Shown: positions 33,413 through 44,814, counted from the first letter of the stretch. The stretch: DNA of 64,000 nt from Anastatus disparis (GCA_017163975.1 JAFFSR010000082.1:919001-983000), one strand, 5' to 3'. Program-made: numbers and translations. Notes: generated by a model not told the origin, from the sequence alone.

Positions 33413-33793
33413 GAGGAGGTCACGTATCTCTGTCCTTTTCTAATCAAAGAAATGATTTTTTTACAAAAACTAATAACTTTATCAAAAAATGAAGAGAAAG
33501 CCGCATCTTGTATCAAAAAAAGCAATATTTTCTTTAATAAGAAAAAATTAATTTTATTGCTTCGTTTTCAAGAAAACCTTGAAAAACTTAAATCATAGAG
33601 GTTAGGGTGGACAATTTGGTTTTTCAAGGTTTTCTTGAGAACGAAGGAATAAAATTAATTTTTTCTTATCAAAGAAAATATTGCTTTTTTTGATACAAGA
33701 TGCGGCTTTCTCTTCATTTTTTGATAAAGTTATTAGTTTTTGTAAAAAAATCATTTCTTTGATTAGAAAAGGACAGAGATACGTGACCTCCTG
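33413..33793. mobile_element. TTAA foldback MITE, family B, copy 3 (381 bp)
   Basis: TTAA lies at 33409-33412 and 33794-33797. The centre is in the opposite orientation to copy 1. The right-hand TTAA is also the left duplication of the next element. Confidence 0.95.
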
Positions 33794-33797
33794 TTAA

Positions 33798-33936
33798 CCT
33801 TAAGAGGACCGGAAAACCACTATAGTGGCGTGACCCCTGATCGACCTTTACCCCAAAGTCAATTAGTGATATCAGATACCTTTTTGGACCACTTTCTTAG
33901 AGCGATCACAAATCTCAAATACCGGTCCTCTAAAGG
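33798..33936. mobile_element. 139-bp TTAA MITE, family J
   Basis: CCTTAAGAGGACCGG at the left is inverted as CCGGTCCTCTAAAGG at the right. TTAA lies at 33794-33797 (shared with family B copy 3) and 33937-33940. Confidence 0.85.
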
Positions 33937-33940
33937 TTAA

Positions 33941-34212
33941 TGGTGCAATAACGTATCTCCGTGAATTCAAAATAGTTCGAAATAGTTATTATATTGAAAT
34001 AACATAACAGACACTGTGCTGTTTAAGCATGGCTCTACCATATAATATTTGCTTTTTTTTCAGTGTAGGCGATTTCATATGAGATCTCACATGAAAGCTC
34101 ATATAATATTTTCAGTAAGGATGATTTTTCTCAGCTTGTTCTTTAAATTTATACATATTTATATGCTTCCATTTCTCATCTATTTAAAATAAGTTTATAC
34201 CTATAAGTAGAA
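33941..34212. other. spacer, no gene seen
   Basis: Contains TTTTTTTTCAGTG and CATATGAGATCTCACATG at 34053-34092. The CATGAGATCTCATG palindrome recurs at 44963 and 63930. Confidence 0.4.
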
Positions 34213-34478
34213 ACGGTGTAGCGCAGGGGCTAAGGCTCTTGGCTCATGCTGTAGTGGACCGGAGTTTAAACCCCGGGAAAATTTTGGAATAATTTTTCTG
34301 AATTTTTCTCTGTGAAATAGAACTAGGAGACCAGAAAAAACCAATCAAAAAGTCCCCCTGGGCAACGAAAATTACATAATTGAGATGAATTCACGGGTCT
34401 CAGTCCACAACGATAGAGAGACTCACTAGCAATAGAATAGAGAAGAAAAAGATATCTCCAATCCCTAGTGGAAATATA
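34213..34478 (+). mobile_element. SINE with tRNA-like head
   Basis: The box A-like TAGCGCAGGGGCTAAGG and box B-like GGAGTTTAAACCCC are spaced as in a tRNA (34215-34280). A ~200-bp unrelated body follows. The cloverleaf is degenerate, so it is not a functional tRNA gene. SINEs of this type are moved by LINE enzymes. Confidence 0.7.
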
Positions 34479-34479
34479 A

Positions 34480-34845
34480 AATGTGCATCACTGTTTGAAA
34501 TAGTTTAAAATTATTCAAATCTGTTTAAAAATGTTTAAAACTGTTTGAAATTGTTCAAAATAGTTTATAAGTGTGAGACTTTGGACATTTAAAACAATTA
34601 TAAACAGTCTTAAACATTTTTTAACAGTTTTGAACGATACAGAATAATTTGAAACTAAAGTAAACATTTTCACGTATATATTATATGAATTTTATTTTAT
34701 ATAAAAAAAATTTTTAAGAACACAAAATTATGAAACACTGTTTGAAATCATTTTAAAATTTATAAAACTGTTTAAAAGTGTTTAAAACTGTTTAAGGTGT
34801 ATAAAAGTGTTTCAAACTGTTTCAAACTGTTAAAAACTGTTCAAG
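34480..34845. repeat. short-unit array (GTTTAAAACT / GTTTGAAAT)
   Basis: A ~10-13-bp motif close to CTGTTTAAAA is repeated many times with decay, partly in inverted orientation (34600-34660). Confidence 0.7.
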
Positions 34846-34849
34846 TTAA

Positions 34850-35230
34850 GAAGGGGCCGTACTATCTGTCTTTGTCTAATAGCGTTTTTCATCATTTATG
34901 TAAACACTATCCGGTATAACAAGAAAAAAATAGCAGCCCCCGCTAGATATTAGTATAATTAGTAAATTTTGTAATAACAACCAAATTTTTTACCGCATAG
35001 TTTTTGACTAATTAGAGACCTACTAGCAATCTAGAATATAACCTATCTTTTTTTGGTAGGTCTCTAATTATTCAAAAACTACGCAGTAAAAAAATTTGGT
35101 TGTTATTACAAAATTTACTAACTATACTAATATCTAGCGGGGGCTGCAATTTTTTTCTTGTTATACCGGATAGTGTTTACATAAATGATGAAAAACGCTA
35201 TTAGACAAAGACAGATAGTTCGGCCCCTTC
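34850..35230. mobile_element. TTAA foldback MITE, family A, copy 3 (381 bp)
   Basis: TTAA lies at 34846-34849. At the right the site reads TTCA (35231-35234), a mutated duplication shared with the next element. It is nearly identical to copy 1. Confidence 0.93.
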
Positions 35231-35234
35231 TTCA

Positions 35235-35608
35235 GGAGATGTAAAACGGACACTACACCTGTACTTATAGATTTTAACCTCCTTACCATTTTATTTCTGA
35301 ATTTCCGGAAAAGAAATGCATCAGCTTGTAATATGTACTATGACGATTATTTAGTTAAATTTTCAAATAAATTCATTCATCAGTAATGGAGAATTTTGGG
35401 TTCCAAAATTATTTATTAAAATTTTTTGATTTTGTACAGGAATCCAAATCTCTTAAAAACTAATGAATGAATTTATTTAAAAATTCAACTAAATAATCTT
35501 CATGGTACATACTACAAGCTAATGCATTTTTTTATTGAAAATTATGCAATAAAATGAAAAGGTAGTCAATATTTACGAGTACAGGTGTAGTGTCCATTTC
35601 ACATCCCC
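35235..35608. mobile_element. TTAA foldback MITE, family K (374 bp)
   Basis: The ends GGAGATGTAAAACGGACAC and the inverse GTGTCCATTTCACATCCCC are flanked by TTCA (35231-35234) and TTAA (35609-35612). A partial end of the same family (GATGTAAAACGGACACTACA) lies at 36969-36990. Confidence 0.85.
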
Positions 35609-35681
35609 TTAATAAAAACTAGTTTATATTGATTTAAAATAGTTTTGAAATATTTTGAATATTAAGAATAATTTATAACTT

Positions 35682-36950
35682 TTCCGTAAACCTTCCAGGA
35701 AAGATTCCGTTGGAAGATTGATAAATCATTGCACCAAAAGATTTCAAGGAAGCTTCATAGTAGGCTCCGTTTTCCTTCCAGGGAAATGTTAGGAATTTCC
35801 ACTGAAATATTCCGACTTAAATCTCCTCGAAGTTTCCGTAAACCTTCCAAAGAAGATTCCGTTGGAAGATTCATGAATCATTGCAACGAGAGATTTCATG
35901 GAAACTTGAATTGAAGACTCCGTTTACCGTTCAGCGAAATATTGAAAATTGTCATTGAAACATTCCAGTGGAAGGCTCCTAAAAACTTCCGTAAACCTCC
36001 CAAGGAAGATTCCGTTGGAAGATTGATAAATCATTGCACCGAAAGATTTCATGGAAACTTAAATTGAAGACTCCGTTTACCTTTCAGCGAAATATTGAAA
36101 ATTGTCATTGAAACATTCCAGTGGAAGGCTCCTGAAAACTTCCGTAAACCTCCCAAGGAAGATTCCGTTGGAAGATTGATGAATCATTGCACCGAAAGAT
36201 TTCATGGAAGCTTTATAGAAGACTCCGTTTTCCTTTCGGGAAAATGTTGGGAATTTTCACTGTAATATTCCAACTTAAGTCTCCTGAAAGATTGCGTAAA
36301 CCTTCCAAGGAAGATTCTGTTGAAAGATTGATAAATAATTGCACCGAAAGATTCCATGGAAACTTGAATGGAAAACTCCATTTATCTTTCAGCGAAATAT
36401 TGAAAATTGTCATTGAGACATTCCAGTGAAAGGCTCCTGAAAGCTTCCGTAAACCTTCCAAGGAAGATTCCTTTGGAAGATTAATGAATTGTTGCACCGG
36501 AAGATTTTATTGAAACTTAAATGGAAGACTCTGTTCACCTTTTAGCGAAATATTGGAAATTGTAATTGAAACATTTCAGTGGATGACTCCTGAAAGCTTT
36601 CGTAAACCTTCCAAGAAAGATTCTGTTGGAAGATTGATGAATCATTGCACCAAAAGATTTCATGGAAGCTTGAATGGAAGACTCCGTTTACCTTTTAGCG
36701 AAAAATTGAAGATTTTCACTGAAATATTTCGGTTCGAGTATCCTGGATGCTTCCGTAAACCTTGCAAGAAACATTTTGTTGGAAGATTGATGAATTATTG
36801 CAGGAAAAGACCCAAGAAAGCTCTAAGGGCGACTGCATTTACCTTGCAGCTAAATATTGGAAATTTTTCACTGAAACATTCGGGTCGTAGGCTGCAGGAA
36901 GTTTTCGTAAACATTTTATGGAAGATTCCATCAGTAGACTAATGAATCAG
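35682..36950. repeat. 152/153-bp satellite-like array, about 8.3 units
   Basis: The anchor TTCCGTAAACC recurs at 35682, 35834, 35987, 36140, 36292, 36445, 36598, 36751 and 36903, a period of 152-153 bases. Each unit has GGAAGATTCCGTTGGAAG, a TTCATGGAAAC block and GAAATATTG. Where the period is 153 the units stay in frame, so open frames of 61-129 codons arise with a repeated peptide (SFRKPSKEDSVGRLMNHC). I regard these as incidental. Confidence 0.92.
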
Positions 36951-37370
36951 AAATTATTATTTTGAATGGATGTAAAACGGACACTACACTAGCACTCATA
37001 AATATGGCTTATCCTCGTTTGTAAGTTAAAAAAAACAATGTTAATAACGCTATAGCTACACTAAAAAGACATTTTTATAAAAATGAGATGATTGTTGTAA
37101 AAATTAGGTAATTTTTTTAACGAAAATGACTTTATTGCAATAACAAAAAACGAGTTCTTTTTCATTCAAATTTTTTATTATATCTAATGACGATATTTTA
37201 CCAATACATTACTTGACACACCAAAAGGCGTTTTAAATATCGTCATTTAGTATGTTAGGGATTAGGACAAAAAATGACGTCGTTTGGTATGTTAAATATT
37301 AACGAAAAATGACGTCTTTTTTCAATAACAATGACGTCCTTTTTTATATAAATTAAGTTATATAAAATAG
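36951..37370. repeat. spacer with family K end and AATGACGTC repeats
   Basis: A partial K terminus (36969-36990) is followed by TGACG-type motifs (37187, 37238, 37278, 37308, 37330), two of them TGACGTC. No gene is seen. Confidence 0.5.
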
Positions 37371-38480
37371 CATGAAATATTTCTGAAATATTTCATTGGC
37401 TGATTAGGAATAAAACAGAAATATTGATATGAAATGTTCCTGAAATATTGATATGTCCGCCTAGAAGATTGATTTGAAATATTTCATGTAATGTTTCTGT
37501 AACATTCTTTCATGATTTCGTGAAATATTAATTTGTAATATTATTGAAAGATTGCAGCAACATTTGATCGAAAGATTCATGGAAGATTATGAATCTTTCA
37601 AGAAATATTTTATTAAAGGATTCATAAAAGATTATGAATCTTTCAAGAAATGTTTCTAAAATATTTCTAAAATCTTTCATGAAATATTGATTTGTAATAT
37701 TGGTGAAAGATTCTATAAGATATTATTTTTGATTTTGTAAGAGTTGCATCTCAAACCATATTACATACCTATACATTTATTTGTTATTCAGAATTTAAGC
37801 GCTTATTTATTTGTATCAAGAATTTTCGATCTTATATACTAAACGAGAGAACGTCGCACCACTTGCGAGAGTTTGTCAACCGCATTTACGATCACATGAA
37901 AATATAATCAAGTAGCCACCTGCTGGCAAGATGGAAGAATTGCTACGCGCACAAGATAACTACAAATATTTAGACAATATTTCTCCAATATTTTACTGTT
38001 ATATTTATAAAATTTTTTGAATAATTCATGAAATATTTCTGGAATATTTCATGAAATGTATCTTGAAAAATTTACTCATTATTGATTTAAAATATTTTAA
38101 GAAATGGTGCAGTAATATTTCTTTAATATTTCAGTGTTATGTTCAAACTTTTTTTTAAATACTTCATGAAATCTTTTTCAAATATAACAGGAATATTTCA
38201 TGACATGTTTCTTATAGATTTGAAAAATATTAATTTGAAACATTTCAAGAAATAATGTAACAACTCACTTGAATATTTTAGTGTCAGATTCAAAAATTGT
38301 TTGAAATAAAACATGAAATGTTCCAGCAATATGACAGAAATATTTCAATGAATTATTTAATATTCATAAACTGAAATATTTCAAAGAAATATTAGTTCAT
38401 CACTTATTTAATATTCACAAACTAAAATATTTCAAAGAAATATTAGTTCATCACTTATTTAATATTTCACTGAAATATTT
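37371..38480. repeat. dense GAAATATTTC motif field
   Basis: Dozens of GAAATATT(T/G)(C/A) and TTTCATGAAAT palindromic motifs occur with irregular spacing. The same core sits inside the 47-bp units to the right. 37740-37960 is motif-free, unrecognised sequence. Confidence 0.7.
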
Positions 38481-39440
38481 CATGGATAATTCAAAGAAGC
38501 TTTCAGTAAGCTTCCAATGAAGTATTTTATGAAAAATTTACAGAAGCTTTCAGTAAGCTTTCACTGAAATATTTCATGAATAATTTACGAAAGCTTCCAG
38601 TACGTTTCCACTGGAATATTTCATGAAAAATTTACGAAGGCTTACGGTAACCTTAAAATGAAGTATTTGATGAAAAACTTACGGAGGCTTGCAGAAAGCT
38701 TCCACTGAAATATTGCATTAATATTTAACGGAGGCTTCCAGTAAGCTTTCACTGAAATATTTCATTAATAATTTACGGAGGCTTCCAGTAAGCTTCCAAT
38801 AAAATATTCGATGAAAAGTTTACGGAAGCTTCCGGTAAACTTCCGCTGAAATATTTCATGAACGACTTGCGGAAGACTCCTTATCGAGGACATATACATC
38901 TTCCGGGAACTTTTTACTGGAATCTTCCTGGAAGCTTCCAATATTTTTTCTGCAGTGAATTAAATCTTCCACGTTTTCTTCTAGGAAGCTTCCGGTAATA
39001 TTCCACTGAAATATTCAACGAAAAACTTACCGAAGCTTCCTGGACGCTTCCACTAAAATATTTCAGGAATGATGTACGGAAGCTTCGAGTAAGCTCCAAC
39101 TGAAATATTCCATAAAAGATTTACGGAGGTTTCTAGTAAATTTTCACTGAAATGTTTCATGAATAATTTATGGAAGCTGTCGATAAGCTTCCATTGAATA
39201 TTCCATGAATAATTTACGGAAGCTTCCAGTAAGCTTTCACTGAAATATTCCATGAAGGACTTACGGAGGCTTCCAGTGAGCTTCCACTGAAATATTCCAT
39301 GAAAGACTTACGTAAGACTCCTGATCGAGGACATATCCATCTTCCGGGAAGTTTCTATTGGAAACTTCCTGAAAGCTTCCAACCTTTCTTCCACATCTTC
39401 CGGGAAGCTTCCAGGAAGCTTTCAGGAAGCTTACATGCTG
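38481..39440. repeat. 47-bp tandem array with a ~441-bp higher-order unit
   Basis: CAGTAAGCTTCC anchors recur every 47 bases: 38505, 38552, 38599, 38646, 38693, 38740, 38787, 38834, then after a break 38994, 39041, 39088, 39135, 39182, 39228, 39275. Each block ends in the same non-47-bp segment (ATCGAGGACATATxCATCTT at 38883 and 39324), giving a higher-order period of about 441 bases. Each unit carries TGAAATATTTCATGAA. Confidence 0.92.
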
Positions 39441-39449
39441 TGTGGGTTA

Positions 39450-40605
39450 TCCTAGAGCAGGTCGCATATCTTTGTCCTTTCATATTGAAGAAATGAAATT
39501 TTATATTTAACTGCAAAATGTTTTAAAAAAGGAAGCTTTATTTTTCACCATAAAAATAGTTATTATACATTGTTTTGAAACGATACTAAATGAGTAAGTG
39601 AAAATGTTCCTTTTATCACGAAATTTCACGAAAAATTTGTGACTACACAGAGAAAAAAGTTTTAACTTCAAAGAAGGTGTTTTTGAATCGAAGAAATACG
39701 GTGCAAAGAAATGAATTTCTTTGAGTCATAGAAAAATTATTTTTAAGTAAATGCAATATTTTTTAAACTCAAAAAAAAACCTTGAAATATTCTTTAAGAA
39801 AATATTGTATTTAAAAAAAAATGTTTGAATTCAGAAAAATATCTTATTAACTTTCAGAAATTAGTTACTTCGGAAATAGTGTTGAAAGTCATTAAACTTT
39901 CTCAAGACCAGGCCGGAGTAGAATCTGATACCGACCGAGTAGCAATTGAGTTTTTTGTTATTTACTCAAATATTAAACGGTGTTCTTCAAATTAAAGGTT
40001 GAGCGCAATAGATATTATTATTATGAACATCTATGCACAAAAAAAAAAAAAATTCTATCGCTTAGTTTTTCAGAAAAGTAAGGAACACCGAAGTAAAAGT
40101 TTATGTTTATAATATTTTCGCGTCCCTTACTTTTCTCAAAAACAAAGCGTTAGATTTTTTTTCTTGTGCATAAATATTTGTAATAATAATATCTGTTGCG
40201 CCCTTCAATTTTCATATACACCGATTAATACTTAAATAAATCACAAAAATCTCAATTAGACAAGGACAGCGAATCCTGCCTGCTCTTAAATACAATGCTA
40301 TAATATTTTTTTATTGATAAAAAGCAATATTTCCTTTGATAAGGAAAAGTTATTTTTATCGATGAGTTTTGAAAAAAACCTTGAAAAACTTAAAAATTGG
40401 AGGTTAGGATAGATAATTCAGTTTTTCAAAATTTTCTTGAAAACGAAGCGATAAAAATAATTTCTCCTCATAAAAGAAAATATTGCTTTTTTTAATACGA
40501 GATGGGGCTTTCTTCTAATTTTTTGCTACAATCATTACCTAATGGTTTTGCAGAAAAATGAATTTTTTGGTTAGAAAAGGATAGAAATATATGATCTACA
40601 CTTAA
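39450..40605. mobile_element. family B foldback split by a family C copy
   Basis: The left end GAGCAGGTCGCATATCTTTG lies at 39454. The remaining arms run from about 40306 (GCAATATTTCCTTTGATAAG) to GATCTACACTTAA at 40605. The family C element (39906-40285) lies between. The copy is diverged and therefore old. Confidence 0.7.
39906..40285. mobile_element. TTAA foldback MITE, family C, copy 2 (380 bp)
   Basis: Opposite orientation to copy 1. It starts GACCAGGCCGGAG and ends CCTGCCTGCTC, flanked by TCAA (39902-39905) and TTAA (40286-40289). It carries AAAGTAAGGAACACCGAAG in the arm. Confidence 0.88.
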
Positions 40606-40998
40606 AAGTGATGTTTCACATTTTCAAAATAATATATTTTTCTACAAAAAAATATTTCTTAGGCTTGAAAAATTCAGATACATTTTTGAAGAAAGATAAT
40701 ATTTATTCAATGAATAGTTACTTCTATTCGGTATGAATAAATTAATTAATAAAAAATAATTTTTAGATGCATAAAAATATTTTACTAAAGGAAAAAAATT
40801 TTATTACAATTATTTAACTTAATATTTATTCTAATATTACGAGATGTAAATTAAAAATAAAATTAATAATTTTAAGTATGAGATATTGTTAAGTTTAAGA
40901 AATATCTTATATATGTTGAGAAATATTTTATTGAAATTTAAAAAATTTATTTTCACTGACGGAATAAATGATATTCATACAAAAAATATTTCACCGAT
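40606..40998. other. spacer, no gene seen
   Basis: Very AT-rich sequence with no repeat clearly assigned. Confidence 0.4.
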
Positions 40999-41385
40999 TG
41001 CCAGAAAGAATATATACGATACAATAATATGTTTTTCGTTATTAAGAAATTTTTTTTCCAGTGTAGCTATCAGATCAAGTAATGGTTGTATTATGTGTCT
41101 TTTATTCTTATTATGGAGAGACAAAGACAGAATTGGGTTCAAGTAACAGCCGCTACTTTAGTCTATGTATAGGAACCTAAGATCGTCTATGATAATGAAA
41201 AATATTATTTTCTTTATTGAGAAATAAGAAGTTGATTAAGAAAAAAATTTTTTTTTAATTCATTTTTCAGTCTATTTCCAATTATAATAAATTTTTGAAA
41301 ATAGAAGCAATTTATTTTAGTATATTTTAACAATAAAAATAATATTTTTGATTTATTCAGAAATAATACTTTTAATCATACTTAA

Positions 41386-41765
41386 GAGGAGGTCACGTAT
41401 CTCTGTCCTTTTCTAATCAAAGAAATGATTTTTTTACAAAAATAATAACTTTATCAAAAAATGAAAAGAAAGCCGCATCTTGTATCAAAAAAAGCAATAT
41501 TTTCTTTGATAAGAAAAAATTAATTTTATTGCTTTGTTCTCAAGAAAACCTTGAAAAACCAAATTGTCCACCCTAACCTCTATGATTTAAGTTTTTCAAG
41601 GTTTTCTTGAAAATGAAGCAATAAAATTAATTCTTTCTTATCAAAGAGAATATTGCTTTTTTTATTACAAGATGCGGCTTTCTCTTCATTTTTTGCTAAA
41701 GTTCAAAGTTTCTGTAAAAAACTCAATTCTTTGATTAGAAAAGGACAGAGATACGTGACCTCCTC
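41386..41765. mobile_element. TTAA foldback MITE, family B, copy 4 (380 bp)
   Basis: TTAA lies at 41382-41385 and 41766-41769. The right TTAA is shared with copy 5. Confidence 0.95.
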
Positions 41766-41769
41766 TTAA

Positions 41770-42146
41770 GAGGAGGGCACGTATCTCTGTCCTTTTCTAA
41801 TTAAATTGAGTTTTTCACAGAAACTAATGGCTTTAGCAAAAAATGAAGAGAAAGCCGCATCTCATATAAAAAAAGCAATATTTTCCTTGATAAGAAAGAA
41901 TTAATTTTATCGCTTCGTTTTCAAGAAAACCTTGAAAAACTTAAATCATAGAGCTTGGGGTGGACAATTTCGTTTTTCAAGGTTTTCTTGAGAACGAAGC
42001 AATAAAATTAATTCTTTCTCATCAAAGAAAATATTGCTTTTTTTGATACAAGATGCGGCTTTCTCTTCATTTTTTGCTGAAGTTGGTAATTTTTGTAAAA
42101 AAATCATTTCTTTGATTAGAAAAGGACAGAGATACGCGACCTCCTT
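41770..42146. mobile_element. TTAA foldback MITE, family B, copy 5 (377 bp)
   Basis: Directly abuts copy 4 through one TTAA. The right TTAA is 42147-42150. The centre is inverted relative to copy 4. Confidence 0.95.
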
Positions 42147-42296
42147 TTAAATAATGAAAATAATTTTAATTTATAAAATTCATAATAAGAGATTAAATAT
42201 TTTTACGCCCCTCGTGTTATAAAATAGTATATGCACCGCGTGCGCAATGTACTTTCGCACTTGGTGCATAAGGTACTATTATCTGACTAGCAAGAA

Positions 42297-42492
42297 TTAA
42301 AATGTTGGCTCTCAAATATTCGCCTTTGTGACTTGGAGGATTACAATGAAGTTGACAGTAGTGATTTTTAACGAAGTTAAATCCGTTATTATCAAAGTCC
42401 TCACAATCGTCTGGCACAAAAGACGTAAAGTTTTTTTTTCGTACTCTCCTAATACACCGGCATTGTTCCAAATGCTTTTTGGGATTGCACAC
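42297..42492 (-). pseudogene. conserved exon of repeat family H, copy 1
   Basis: The minus-strand peptide CIRRVRKKNFTSFVPDDCED then NNGFNFVKNHYCQLHCNPPS parallels the plus-strand peptide at 62578-62784 with about 85% identity, so it was once coding. Cys and His residues are spaced CxD...HYCQLHC, possibly metal-binding. In copy 2 the exon ends at a GTAAGA donor. Here that junction is replaced by foreign sequence. I do not recognise the family. Confidence 0.5.
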
Positions 42493-42641
42493 GCTGTATT
42501 CACAAAATTTATCACGTGTCAGATAGCTCTAAAGAAGCTTCCTGATTGGTCGATACAACTTATCTATTCGCTCCGAGCTTGCCTGGTGGAGACTCCTGGC
42601 GGATTTAAAATATGAACTAAAATTAGAAAAATATACATAGT
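42493..42641. other. spacer left of the Harbinger element
   Basis: Contains TTATCTATTCGCTCCGAGC (about 42558), weakly similar to the inverse of 57165-57215 (TTATTTATTCGCTACTTGC). These might be the ends of the element carrying the SWIM-YqaJ and THAP-DDE genes, but the match is poor. Confidence 0.3.
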
Positions 42642-43039
42642 GGGTGCGTTCGGAAACAGTTTTCAGTTAGTTTGTCAGGTGATATGTGGCAACGTTGTGG
42701 GAAACCACGTGATAAACTAAATATCTGTGTGTTCGGAAACAAATATTTTTTATCAGCTGATCAGCGACTTCATAGCTTTTTGCAGTTAGACGGTGTAAAA
42801 CTACGAATTATTATATTTAATTAAAATTTAATATAATAGTACACTGTAAAAAATTTTGTGTAATTCGTAACATTTTTTTTGTACAAAAATTTTTGTGTTA
42901 AAATTTTACAAACATCTTTGTAAAATCAACATAAAAATTTTTGTAATTTAAAAATTTTTGTGCACTTTTAAAATCAACACAAAAATTTTTGTACAATTAA
43001 CACACGAAGTTTGTGTCTCGCGCCTTTTTCTAACTAAAA

Positions 43040-44620
43040 AATGGCTGCTCAATGTAGGAAAAATATGCAGAAACCTACACGGAAATGACAGATAACAGCT
43101 AGGCTATATTTGTCACATTAGTGATCAATGTGTGTCGAAAATTTTGAGTTTCCACATAGATGGGCGATGTGTGCACGCCGAATTTCTATGTTTGCGCATT
43201 GTCTAACTACACTCAACTCATAGGAGGTTGTCACACTGATCATCTTTTATTTTCGCACTGCTTGTCAATGTGTAAACATAGAAATTTTAAATCTGACATG
43301 TATGGAAAAAAAATAAATTAAAATGAAACTAAGGTTATGATCCTCGGTATCAATGAATATCTGAATTGGAAGATAATTGTGACTTTAATATATTAATTAG
43401 TGCTATTCTAATTATAAAATTTTTAATTTATTCAAAAACATTATTATTAATAATTTTAACGTGAGAAATTATTGCTGTTAGCAATTCAATGTTGAAATCA
43501 TTAAAAATTATGTGGGTGGAGTTCGATGTTTCGAAAATCTGTTATTTTTTTGAGCTTAAAAATTTCCAATAGCACATTCTTATTATTTATATAAATTGAA
43601 TAGAAATTTCGTTTTTAATTCATGTTTGTAATCGAAATGTATTCATTCAAATAAATTATAATTAATATTTAGAACTGTAATAAGTATTCAGACAATAATA
43701 TAATGATGAGGTACTTTGAAATTTCTAATATAGTATTTCAATGTATTTTTTTTTAATACTTGTTGAAAATTTCATTAAAAACCCGAAATATTTCATCATT
43801 TTACGGTATTCTGTATACTTGTTACAATTCTAAAGCGATTATAATTTATACGAATAAATGCATGTCGATAACAAACATGAATTAAAAATTGACTTTCTAT
43901 ACAATTTAAATAAATATTATGAAAAAGCCATTTGAAATTTCAAAATTCTAAAAAAAGATAATGGACTTTCGAAACATTGAACCCTACGTATATTATTTTC
44001 AATGATTGAATTGCTAACAGCAATAATTTCTCATGTTAAAATTATTAATAATAATGTTTTTGATTAAATTAAAAATTTTATAATTAGAATAGCACTAATT
44101 AATATATTAAAGTCACAATTATCTTCCAATTCAGATATTCATTGATACCGAGGATCATAACCTTAGTTTTATTTTAATTTATTTTTTTTCCATACATGTC
44201 AGATTTAAAATTTCTATGTTTACACATTGACAAGCAGTGCGAAAATAAAAGATGATCAGTGTGACAACCTTCTATGAGTTAAGTGTAGTTAGACAATGCG
44301 CAAACATAGAAATTCGGCGTGCACACATCGCCCATCTATGTGGAAACTCAAAATTTTCGACACACATTGATCACTAATGTGACAAATATAGCCTAGCTGT
44401 TATCTGTCATTTCCGTGTATGGAGAATATTAAATTTTAATTAATTATTTAAATTATTATTTTAAAAAATTCAATCGTAAATGACTATAATATGCACATTT
44501 GTTAGTTGTACCATTTTAAAACGGATTTTCATCAATCGGATTTTTAATTAGTAAAATAATCAACTAAAACTAAATATCCTCCATAGGTTTCTGCATATTT
44601 ATCCTATATCAAACGGCCAT
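43040..44620. repeat. ~1.58-kb foldback with ~600-bp arms
   Basis: AATATGCAGAAACCTA at the left is inverted at 44583. The main arms run 43067-43680 and 43810-44419, sharing GACAGATAACAGCTAGG, GATGGGCGATGTGTGCACGC and ATGATCCTCGGTATCAATG. A ~160-bp insertion (44421-44580) breaks the right arm. It is non-coding. Confidence 0.88.
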
Positions 44621-44629
44621 GTTGTTTAC

Positions 44630-44685
<56 letters not shown>
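44630..44685. repeat. (AT)n microsatellite
   Basis: An almost pure AT dinucleotide run of about 55 bases. Confidence 0.95.
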
Positions 44686-44688
<3 letters not shown>

Positions 44689-44814
44689 AAATGTATTTTT
44701 AGTTAGCAGAAGACGCGAGTTGTGATGCCAATATCAGCATTATTATTATTTTATGCAATAAAAATGCCTTATATGCAAGATAAATTTTAGTTTGTAAATA
44801 TTAATTTCTGCTAA

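Larger units (their letters stand above)
40999..42490 (-). mobile_element. repeat family H, copy 1 (interrupted at TTAA by two family B MITEs)
   Basis: Matches copy 2 (62570-63935) in inverse orientation over both flanks: AGAAAGAATATATACGATAC, then TAGCTATCAGATCAAGTAA, then AGTATTATTTCTGAATAAAT, and beyond the MITEs the TTAATTTATAAAATTCATAA segment and the exon below. 42197-42290 carries an extra insertion (GCACCGCGTGCGCAATG). Two copies sharing a spliced-looking exon suggest a transposon of unknown type. Confidence 0.75.

Noticed and set aside
36187..36942. Repeat-protein gene from the 153-bp units
   Set aside because: Open frames exist on both strands, break where the unit is 152 bases, and have no start context or splice pattern. 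Treated as satellite.
35682..39440. CRISPR-like regular repeats
   Set aside because: Units are contiguous with no unique spacers, periods are 152/153 and 47 bases, and there are no cas genes. The context is eukaryotic.
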